A stretch of 64,000 bases of DNA from Verrucomicrobiota bacterium (GTDB lineage Bacteria > Verrucomicrobiota > Verrucomicrobiia > Verrucomicrobiales > Akkermansiaceae), in NCBI GenBank assembly GCA_026397725.1, contig JAPLUI010000319.1, positions 1-64,000 on the forward strand. The letters are read 5' to 3'. The position numbers were made by a program, and so were the translations under genes. The notes beneath the pieces were generated by a model. The model saw nothing but the letters and a program-made list of their open reading frames with translations. It had not been told where the DNA came from and did not search any database. Position 1 is the stretch's first letter, and every line of letters starts with the position of its first letter. Of this stretch, positions 8,377 to 15,834 are shown piece after piece.

Positions 8377-11295
8377 TCACTCCAGCGAGTTGAACCAGGT
8401 CATGCCGGGGCGCTCCAGGGTGGTGGCGAGGGCGGCGGCGTCGCCCTCGACGGCTTGTTTGCCGTGCGCATGGCCATCGAGGAAAATCACCAACTCGAGT
8501 TGGTGCGCGGGGCTACGGCACTCGGTGCAGAACTTGCGGACCATGGCTGTTGGAGGCAGGGTTTGGCGGCCCATCACGGTGACGAGCGGGAAGGTGAGGT
8601 GGGCGGAGTTGGCATAGGCCCGTGCCACCAACTCGGTGCAGACGAGCTTGTCCGCGCTGAAGAAATCAAACTCGAAGTCATAGGGTTTGCCGAGATGATG
8701 GAAGGCGCGGGCCACGGCGTCCGTGCGCTCCTCCCGGGTTGTGAGTGAGGGTCGCAGGACGGCGGCGGAGTCGGCCACGCCGAGGCAGTGTTCGAGGGTG
8801 GTGAAGCGCACGCCTTCGGGAACGGCCTCGATGATGGCATGCAGGTGGCCGTCGGCACCGCGCCGTTTGAACTCGTCCCAGTGCGGGGCCACCCACTCGT
8901 GCGTGGCAAGGCCGAGGGCCTCGACCTCCTGCGGAGTGCCGATGTAGAGCGCGGCGTGCGCCCAGTAACCGGGCATGAAGGCCCGCGAGAGAAACCAATC
9001 CTGGCGTTCGATGAGGATGTCACCCGGTCTGACCAGCCGGCGGATCTGCTCCAGTTGCTCGGGTCGGACCCGCGGGCCCTCGTGGCGCTGGCGGACCCGG
9101 GTGCTGCCCACTGCCCGGGAGACGGCGGATTGTCCCTGATAGAGGGTGCTGGCCCGCAACCGGTCGGCCTCCTGCAGCACTCTGCCGAGCAACCCCGTAT
9201 CATGCGGCGGAGCGACGCGGGTTTGTTGGATGAGGCGATGGAAGCTGGCCTGGGGCTCCGGTTCGCGCAGCTTGGCGGCGTCGTAGCTGGCGGCAGCGGC
9301 ATGATACTCCGCCAGGGCCGCCCGGAACGGCGCGAGATTGCGCTCATTCCTGAGATTGGCGCTGATCGTATCATAAAGCCCGGCCGGGAGGCCCCAGGCC
9401 GGCTCGCCTTCGTTGAGCTTGCGTTGGGCTTGCGGCTCGTTTTCAAAGATGGCGACAAAGCTCGAGGAGTAGTGATAGAGCGCGCAGCCGGCGGCGAGAT
9501 CGAGCAGCGCGGCACGCAGGCGCAGGCGCGGATCGGCGATGGTGCGCTGGGCGCGGTAGCGCAGAATCAGTTCCAACAACTCCTGCCGGCAATTCAGATA
9601 GGTTAGCATCTGCTGGCTGATGCGGTCGTTGTCCGCATCGTTGAAAAACGAGCGCTGGCCGGACTCGAAGCCGGTGCGGAGTGACCGGATGTCTTGCTCA
9701 AGGGCGGCCATGCCGTCCAGCACCAGGCCGAGGTGGTGTTCGTCGCCGGTGATGAGCGCTTCCAGACTGGCGGCATCCATCTTGCTGTAATCCGGCGCCG
9801 GGCGCAGCAGGGCGTCGAGCGGATTGAGCCTGAAGCCGACGCGCAGGCCGCAGATGGCAAACACCAGCACCACCACGGCAATGAGTCCGGTGAGGATGCT
9901 GAAGCGAAAGGCCGGCCGTTCATACAACTTCAGCGGCCTCGCCGGGAGCGGCGCGCGCAGGGCGGCGTATTCCTCGCTGAGGCTGCTGAGGCGGACCCGC
10001 AACTTGGCCTGCGCGGCCCGCAAGTCTTTCAACACCTTCCGCTTGAACAGCATGCGCAGTTCCACCCACCAGTCGCGTGACACGACGGCAAGAGTCTGGA
10101 AATAGCGCAGTGCGAAGAGCCCGGCGACCGGGGTGGTCAGCACCCAGAACCATGCCAGCCATGGGAGGAAATAACCCGCCAGCAGCCACCAGGTGAAGGC
10201 ATACCAAAGCAGAAACACCGGCAAGGCCACCGCCAACCGCGACAGGGCGATGGTGGTGGCTCCCGCCTGCGGCAGCAAGCGGACGATGCAACGCTCCACC
10301 ACCAACGGCGGAACATTCTGCAGGGTGCCGCACAGCACGGGAACCAAGCCGCAGACCAGCCGGACGCTGCGCCACGCCAGGGAAAGCAAGCGCCTGGCAC
10401 CACCCACGTTGACCAGATCCGCGCTCACCCGCAAGCCGTGCCTCTTGAGGTGGGCGCGATGGACCACCAAGGCCCGCCCGATGCTGGCAACCTTTTCCGG
10501 GTGGGCCTTGCCGAAATGATTCAAGGCCTCCGCCACGCTCTTGCGCTGCTGCAGCGAAAAGATTTTTTCGCCGCCGGGGGCGTGCAAGGCCGGATCGAGG
10601 GTCTCGAGATCCTCAAGGAAAGGTTCCAGCTCGGAGACGTCGAGATGAATGATGACCTCGCGCAGACGGGCGGCGATTTCATCGGTTAGAACATGCCGCG
10701 CCTTGGCTGTGGAAGGGGCCCCGACCAGCAGCGCGGCGGCATCTAACGGCCGGCCCACTTCAATCCAAACCGCGCTCCGAAACAGCCGCTTGTCGTCGTA
10801 GTTGATCCCCACCGGGACCACTTGCAGACCGGTGGCACCGGCCTCAAGGGCCTGTTGGATCATGCGGGCGGTGCCGCCGAGCACCTCGCTCAGCGCCCGC
10901 AGGTCGTGGGTTTTGCCCTCAGGAAAAATGCCGACGGCGGAACCTGCGGCGAGTGACTCCGCTGCCATGGAGAGGCTGAGGAGGCTGCGTTTGGTCAGGG
11001 TGGGATCGTCTTTCGGCCGGTGGACCGGAATCATGCCGATCCACCTGATGAACTTGCCGAAGAACGGGACATGAAACAACGGCGCCTTGGCGAGAAAACG
11101 CACCCGACGCCTGGCCGTGAGACCGACCAGCACCGGATCGATCAGCGAGTTGGCATGGTTGGCGACGAGCAGCAGCGGCCCGCTTTGCGGGATGTGGTGT
11201 CTGCCAACGATGCGGACCGGCGAGTAATAGAACCAGACGATCAGCCGACCGGCCCTGACCAGCACGGTGGCCAGAAGTTGGATGAGTGCGGACAT
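8377..11295 (-). CDS. PlsC-type acyltransferase fused to a permuted papain-fold (YiiX-like) domain
   Basis: The 972-residue protein starts with a lysophospholipid acyltransferase domain (about residues 15-230). It has the acyl-acceptor motif NHANSLID near residue 46 and FPEGKTHD near 122. A membrane-associated middle follows, with hydrophobic stretches around 335-400 and 450-475 and a helical region to about 720. The last 230 residues resemble YiiX/YaeF-type permuted NlpC/P60 peptidases: GDILIERQDWFLSRAF, a His in YWAHAALYIG (about 778) and a Cys in KLVCTELVARAY (about 883). Those two residues are the expected catalytic pair. The fusion suggests combined lipid acylation and hydrolase or amidase chemistry at the membrane, which is inference. 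The gene lies 3 bp downstream of the amidohydrolase gene and is probably cotranscribed with it. Confidence 0.82.
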   Translation of the reverse strand: MSALIQLLATVLVRAGRLIVWFYYSPVRIVGRHHIPQSGPLLLVANHANSLIDPVLVGLTARRRVRFLAKAPLFHVPFFGKFIRWIGMIPVHRPKDDPTLTKRSLLSLSMAAESLAAGSAVGIFPEGKTHDLRALSEVLGGTARMIQQALEAGATGLQVVPVGINYDDKRLFRSAVWIEVGRPLDAAALLVGAPSTAKARHVLTDEIAARLREVIIHLDVSELEPFLEDLETLDPALHAPGGEKIFSLQQRKSVAEALNHFGKAHPEKVASIGRALVVHRAHLKRHGLRVSADLVNVGGARRLLSLAWRSVRLVCGLVPVLCGTLQNVPPLVVERCIVRLLPQAGATTIALSRLAVALPVFLLWYAFTWWLLAGYFLPWLAWFWVLTTPVAGLFALRYFQTLAVVSRDWWVELRMLFKRKVLKDLRAAQAKLRVRLSSLSEEYAALRAPLPARPLKLYERPAFRFSILTGLIAVVVLVFAICGLRVGFRLNPLDALLRPAPDYSKMDAASLEALITGDEHHLGLVLDGMAALEQDIRSLRTGFESGQRSFFNDADNDRISQQMLTYLNCRQELLELILRYRAQRTIADPRLRLRAALLDLAAGCALYHYSSSFVAIFENEPQAQRKLNEGEPAWGLPAGLYDTISANLRNERNLAPFRAALAEYHAAAASYDAAKLREPEPQASFHRLIQQTRVAPPHDTGLLGRVLQEADRLRASTLYQGQSAVSRAVGSTRVRQRHEGPRVRPEQLEQIRRLVRPGDILIERQDWFLSRAFMPGYWAHAALYIGTPQEVEALGLATHEWVAPHWDEFKRRGADGHLHAIIEAVPEGVRFTTLEHCLGVADSAAVLRPSLTTREERTDAVARAFHHLGKPYDFEFDFFSADKLVCTELVARAYANSAHLTFPLVTVMGRQTLPPTAMVRKFCTECRSPAHQLELVIFLDGHAHGKQAVEGDAAALATTLERPGMTWFNSLE

Positions 11296-11298
11296 GAC

Positions 11299-12285
11299 TC
11301 AGGCGTTGTCTAACAGTTGTGCCATGCGGGTGAAATGGGAGTCATCGAAGCCGATCGCCCGCTTGAGAAACACATCGCGCTCCAACACGTTGGGTTCCCG
11401 GCTGGAGCGCCGCCAGGTCGCGCGATCGATGAGTCCCATGCGCCACGGACCGAAGCCGCTGACGGCGATGGGAAAATCACTGCCATGGATGATCCGGTGT
11501 CTAACCGGCTCCGGCAGGATCTGCGGCAACGTGCGGCAGCGCAGCGGGCTGCAGAGGGCGGAGTTGTCGCCGAACAGCCGTGGCCACTGGTCAAACATTG
11601 CCAGCAGGGCCGCCGTGTGATCGGCATCCCACAACCCGGAACGACCGGCACAGTGGGCGGCGATGACGGTCACTCCGCATTCGAGCGGGAAGCGCAGCAA
11701 GCGGGGATCGGCAAACCGATGGCATAGCACCGGCAGCGAGTGCTCGCCGCCGGTGTGGGACAGCAGGATCATGTTAGACTCGGCCATCTTCTCCCAGAAC
11801 GGACGGTGGCGCGGCGCGGAGTAGTCCACGTTGAGGCAGTTGGGCAGCAGCTTGAGCACCCGGGCCCCGGCTTGCAGGCAGCGCTCCAGTTCCGCCATCG
11901 CATCAGGCCGCGCCGGGTGGATGGAGACCCCCGGGATGAAGCGGTCGGGATGCCGCGCGCACACCGCCAGCAGATAACTGTTAGGCACATAGAACGTGCC
12001 TTGGTCTGGCAGCGGCGTGCCATCGTCGCGGTGGGGCAGGTCCTGGGCCAGCAGGACCACGGCATCCAGCGAGGAGTCGCGGACTTGTTCGGCGAGGCGC
12101 GTGACCAAAAGCGCATCGAGCCCCTCCCGCAGGGCGGAAGGTGGCAGGCCGGCCTCGCGCACAATGACTTGCGCCATCAGGCGGTGCACGATGGATTTGA
12201 GGCGCAGCCAGCAACCACTGCCGGAACTGCCATCACCCAGGAGATGGACGTGGCAGTCGATTTTTCGCAAAGACGCGCTTGGCAT
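11299..12285 (-). CDS. Amidohydrolase-2 family metal-dependent hydrolase
   Basis: The product is a TIM-barrel hydrolase of about 328 residues. Metal-site motifs are visible: HVH in KIDCHVHLLGD near the N-terminus, HTGGEHS, AAHCAGRSG and HGSDFPIAV near the C-terminus. These are the standard pattern of the amidohydrolase-2 (ACMSD-related) family, whose members decarboxylate or hydrolyse small carboxylated ring compounds. The substrate cannot be read from the sequence. I use MPSASLRKIDCHVHL as the start; an in-frame ATG 45 bp further upstream (12330) is possible and neither has a clear ribosome-binding site. It is followed after 3 bp by the acyltransferase fusion gene. Confidence 0.82.
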   Translation of the reverse strand: MPSASLRKIDCHVHLLGDGSSGSGCWLRLKSIVHRLMAQVIVREAGLPPSALREGLDALLVTRLAEQVRDSSLDAVVLLAQDLPHRDDGTPLPDQGTFYVPNSYLLAVCARHPDRFIPGVSIHPARPDAMAELERCLQAGARVLKLLPNCLNVDYSAPRHRPFWEKMAESNMILLSHTGGEHSLPVLCHRFADPRLLRFPLECGVTVIAAHCAGRSGLWDADHTAALLAMFDQWPRLFGDNSALCSPLRCRTLPQILPEPVRHRIIHGSDFPIAVSGFGPWRMGLIDRATWRRSSREPNVLERDVFLKRAIGFDDSHFTRMAQLLDNA

Positions 12286-12491
12286 GGGGGGACGGTAGCG
12301 GTGCCCGGCTTGAGAGTCGATGACAATCATCGCCGCGGCTGGATGGAGCCCCCCACAGCAGGCAGACGGCGGCGAGTTGGAGCGTGATCGTGTTTCGTCT
12401 CATGATGGTTGGCTTGCGGTGGAGGAATCATGCCCGACTCCGCTGCACTTGGCCGGGTGCCAAGTGGCCGGAACCGGGTGGTCCGCGCTTG

Positions 12492-12514
12492 AGGCCGGCC
12501 GGAGGGTCCGGCCT
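12492..12514 (-). terminator. Stem-loop at the end of the CHAD gene
   Basis: AGGCCGG and CCGGCCT form a perfect 7-bp stem around a 9-nt loop. It touches the stop codon of the minus-strand CHAD gene. There is no T-run on either side, so it may act as an RNA 3' end or be only a GC-rich palindrome. Confidence 0.35.
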
Positions 12515-13307
12515 AACAGAAACCCGCGGAGTTCCTCGCCGCCACGAGCTGCGTCCGCAGCTTGTGATGGAGGTCGCTCACCCGCTGCCAGACGACCGGC
12601 GCCAGCTCCTCGCTGAAACCGTGGGCCGCCAGCCATGTTTCCAACGCGCTGAGGTCGTTCTCGTCACCCAATGATTCCGCCAGTGTCACGCAGGTCTCAT
12701 CCGTCGGCTCCCCCAGGAGGGCTTGCGTGCCAAGCCATGCTTTCAAGGCCTTGCGCAACTCGTGAAATGCCGGTGCGTCGCGGTGCTGCATCCCCACCCG
12801 CCTCATGCGTTTGCCCACGCGCCGCCGCAACCGGCGCACCCCGTGCGGCAACTTCCCCTGCAACTCGTCTTCGGTTCTCCGCGCCAGGGCCTGCCGCACC
12901 TCCCCGATTTTGGCCTGCGCCCATGCGACCGCCTCTGCCGGCGGCCTGCGCCCGGCCGAGCGTGCCAGCTTCCCCAGCAGCGCTCCCACCGCGCGCACTG
13001 CGGGGTCCTGCCCCTGCGGTCCCTCGTCCCAGCCCAGACGTTCCCAGGTTTTCAACCTCGAGACCGCGTCGCGCTGGCCTGCCAACAAGCGTCCCACTCC
13101 GGTCACCGCCCGCACCGTGGCCCCGGGCATTCCCACCAATGCCAACCCGCCGCGCAGTGCCTTGCCGAGTTTGCGAATCTCATGCACGTCTTCGGACACC
13201 CGCCGCTTCGAGTCCAGCAACCCGCCCAGGCGGGCCTCCATCGCGTCGCACAGCCCCACCAGACGCGCCCGCAGGCCCGCTCCCATCGCTGCTTCTTTCT
13301 CATGCAT
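12513..13307 (-). CDS. CHAD-domain protein
   Basis: This is a 264-residue, Arg/Lys-rich all-helical protein. VHEIRKLGKALRGGLAL near residue 40 and FHELRKALKAWLGTQALL near residue 180 are the paired H-x-x-R-K helices of the CHAD domain. CHAD domains bind inorganic polyphosphate through conserved basic residues and often locate to polyphosphate granules. No CYTH triphosphatase domain is fused here. The start may be M1 or the second Met eight codons later (MGAGLRARL). The gene is oriented with the amidohydrolase pair but separated by about 0.2 kb, so it may have its own promoter. Confidence 0.85.
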   Translation of the reverse strand: MHEKEAAMGAGLRARLVGLCDAMEARLGGLLDSKRRVSEDVHEIRKLGKALRGGLALVGMPGATVRAVTGVGRLLAGQRDAVSRLKTWERLGWDEGPQGQDPAVRAVGALLGKLARSAGRRPPAEAVAWAQAKIGEVRQALARRTEDELQGKLPHGVRRLRRRVGKRMRRVGMQHRDAPAFHELRKALKAWLGTQALLGEPTDETCVTLAESLGDENDLSALETWLAAHGFSEELAPVVWQRVSDLHHKLRTQLVAARNSAGFC

Positions 13308-13496
13308 CGCGGCTGCACCCTACCCCAGCCCGCCCGGCTTGTCAGCTATGAAATCCCAGTCCAAGTTTGTCTAACGGCAAAGTGAGCCGCTTTAAAGGAC
13401 CTCGGAACTTGCGTCCGCTCTTTTCATGATCGATCATTGATTCCGCACCCGGCCTCTCGTGATCGAGCGTCCGGGAAGACCAGAACTCCTGAAAAT

Positions 13497-13922
13497 ATGA
13501 ACGACATCACATACCCCCGCAGCCCGCTCGAGACGATGGACGGATGGACCCACCTGCCGCGCTACATTGACAAAATCCGCCTGCACCTGGCCGATAGGTT
13601 GCATCCCGATTACCAGCCGAACTTCGGCAAGGGTTTCGACGGCATGTGGCTCAAGGCAGCCGACGTGACGCACGAGCAAATGATCGAGGTGGTGCAAAAC
13701 GCGATGACCGACGGCGAGGTCTGCGACTGGGTCCGGCAGCATGTCAAGCCATCCCCCGCCGCGAAAGCGGCACACCGCGAAGCCATGTTGAACCGCCCCG
13801 CTCCCGACGACACGGCCGGACAGGAACGGATCCGGCAGCGCAAGGAGGAAGCCGGCCTCGCAGACCGCGACGACGTGAAAACCTTTGTTGATCTGATCGA
13901 CGCCGACGAGAACCGGACCTGA
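13497..13922 (+). CDS. DUF5069 domain protein
   Basis: This 141-residue protein has the pattern SPLETMDGWTHLPRYIDKIRLHLADRL followed by FGKGFDGMWL, which I recognise as DUF5069, a small cytoplasmic family of unknown function frequent in Verrucomicrobiota and Planctomycetota. ATG 13497 starts at the beginning of the domain; in-frame sequence upstream is unrelated. A 12-bp palindrome ATGATCGATCAT at 13426-13437, 60 bp upstream, could be regulatory. The C-terminal third is charged and family-variable. The 170 bp before the gene hold nothing else I can identify. Confidence 0.8.
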   Translation: MNDITYPRSPLETMDGWTHLPRYIDKIRLHLADRLHPDYQPNFGKGFDGMWLKAADVTHEQMIEVVQNAMTDGEVCDWVRQHVKPSPAAKAAHREAMLNRPAPDDTAGQERIRQRKEEAGLADRDDVKTFVDLIDADENRT

Positions 13923-14191
13923 CCGTCGCCCACCCCACCGATTCCACCGCCGACCTGCCCCCCGAGGATGCCGCCGGGGCGGTGAAGACGGAGCATGTTG
14001 ACTGGAATGAAACTGAAATGCTGAAACAGAACATTCGGGCGGTGGTGCGCAGGATCATGGTGCATCCGCAGGAGAAGTGGTTCCGCGTTGAGTGGTTCGA
14101 CGGTCGTCACGTCACCAGTGAGGATGGAGCGGCGGCGGCGGCGGTCGAGGCGGACGGGCAGCCACCGGTAACGAGTCCGACCGGAGATTGA
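13923..14191 (+). pseudogene. 3' gene remnant, possibly of a site-specific recombinase
   Basis: An open frame starts immediately after the DUF5069 stop without an ATG. Its first usable start is GTG 13982, giving 69 residues: MKTEHVDWNETEMLKQ, then VVRRIMVHPQEKWFRVEWFDG and an Ala-rich end. The basic beta-hairpin-like segment resembles the extreme C-terminus of some large serine recombinases, but the match is short and I hold it loosely. The absence of an N-terminus suggests a remnant from a recombination event between the DUF5069 gene and the GH78 pseudogene. Confidence 0.3.
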
Positions 14192-15181
14192 CCTGGCGCT
14201 TGTTCAATCCGCACGCCAATGGAGCGGATTTCCGCCTAACGGTGCGCCCAACCAACGCGGATGGTGCATGAGACGGTCGGACATATTGCCAGACCTTGTG
14301 CGGCCGGCACGTGCCCACACGCATGATTACGCGGCAAATCCGGGGCATGGTGCGAAGCCTCCACACCCCGGATCCGTGATGGTCGAAAAAATGGTGTCCG
14401 TTCAGCCAACTCAGCACGCCACGAAGCTGTAACGTCATACGTCTGGTAGTGTACCCGCTTGCGGAACTCCGTCCAGCCCGGCGCAAAAACATCCTTGCTC
14501 ACGCGCTTGCCGTTAAGGTGCAGCTCGTAGGTTCCCAGCGCAGTGACATACACCATGGCACGCTTCACCGGTGTATCCACCGTGAAGCTCTTGCGCAGAT
14601 AGGGCGCGGGGATTCGCGCCAGGTCGGCTAGCGGCGGCCCGCCACCTGTAGGTGAACCTCCTTCCTGCGAAACCGGCCACGCCGAATCATCGAAACCAGG
14701 TTTGTCACATCCGGCGGCTGGTTCCTGTGATGCCTTCCATGTGTTATCCGTTGGCACAATCATATCATCGCCGAACTCAAACTGGATCACCAGGCGACCC
14801 GTCACGCCCGGCATTTGTAGATCGGTATGACCTGCCGTTAGAGTGACCGCGTTAGCACCGGGCTTCAGGGCCTTGGTGGCATCCAAACGTGCGGTGCGTT
14901 CCCAGTGGGCACCGTGGCCAATCGCCGTGCCGTTGATGGCCGCATCGCAATAGTTGTCAGCCGACAAAAGCCAGCACCGCACACTTGACTTTGCGCTCGG
15001 ATGGAAGATCGAACTGTTTGCGGAAGCAGATATTGGCGCTCACCTTGCCCATGTTTGCTGGAAACCTCAACCATTTCAGGCCCTGAATGTTGAACAGCCT
15101 GTCATCCGCGGCAGCTTCCGGCGAAGGCTGGTAAGCCGCATCATAGCCGATCCAGTTAGCCTTCCAATCGTCAGGCTGGAG

Positions 15182-15396
15182 TAAGGCCCCGTAAAGAAAT
15201 AGACCCTACAAACTCTGCATGTTAGCATGGAATCAATTTGGTAAAATCATGATAGGGTAAAATCATGAAGAACTGGAATTGTGCTCCCGCTATCGGGAAT
15301 TCTGATCTTTTCTTCCATCATTTTACCCTCCAATATTTTACCAAATTTCTGAATGATCAAACTTCTAACGCCATGTCTATCTATTTACGGCTCCTA
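15182..15396. mobile_element. MITE-like hairpin element, copy 2, inserted in a GH78 gene
   Basis: The element has imperfect terminal inverted repeats (TAAGGCCCCGTAAA and TTTACGGCTCCTAA) and TA at both ends, consistent with a TA target duplication. It shares an internal long inverted repeat on GGTAAAAT with the copy at 8109-8290. It splits the coding sequence exactly between MGL and LQPDDW, so its limits can be read from the interrupted gene. There is no transposase, so it must be mobilised in trans, plausibly by an IS630/mariner-like enzyme (inference from TA). Confidence 0.75.
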
Positions 15397-15433
15397 AGCC
15401 CATCGTCCAGGACGCAGGTTCGCTCCAGGCAAA

Positions 15434-15468
15434 AGAGGTCGGAGGTCGGAGGCCAGAGGTCAGCGTCC
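15434..15468. repeat. Five-unit heptamer array (AGAGGTC) in the GH78 pseudogene
   Basis: The five 7-bp units are AGAGGTC, GGAGGTC, GGAGGCC, AGAGGTC and AGCGTCC, 35 bp in total. It lies within the pseudogene and is related in reverse complement to the arrays at 15639, 18377 and 39413. Confidence 0.75.
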
Positions 15469-15638
15469 AGATATTCACTTTCCAGAAGCACTGCTGGCTA
15501 CTCACCAGCAGTTGACCCGCATACTCCACCTGGATGCTCTGGTCACTCGCCACCTTCCCGCTATCCCAAAGGTCGCCTTGATCTTTGCCTAACAATTCCG
15601 GGGTCGTGGCCACCAGCACCTGACAGGCGGTTTGGTTC

Positions 15639-15673
15639 TGACCTCTGTCCTCCGAACTCTGACTTCTCTCTTC
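15639..15673. repeat. Five-unit heptamer array (TGACCTC) in the GH78 pseudogene
   Basis: The units are TGACCTC, TGTCCTC, CGAACTC, TGACTTC and TCTCTTC. They encode the ERSQSSEDRGQ stretch on the minus strand, at the same position as in the two other GH78 genes. Confidence 0.75.
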
Positions 15674-15834
15674 AATGACCAACGACAGGCGCGGCTTTTG
15701 CGCGTCGATGCCGAGCGGGTTGTCGCGGTATTAGCAGCGCAGGTTCGTCCTGGCGGCTGACACTGTAGGGATGGAGGACAGCATCGTAATGGCGGCAATG
15801 AGGTATGCCGCAAAGCGGCGGGTGGTGTGTTCTT

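Noticed and set aside
12384..13385. Several plus-strand frames opposite the CHAD gene
   Set aside because: The minus strand shows two canonical CHAD helices; the opposite frames are Pro/Arg/Ser-rich shadows of high-GC coding DNA.
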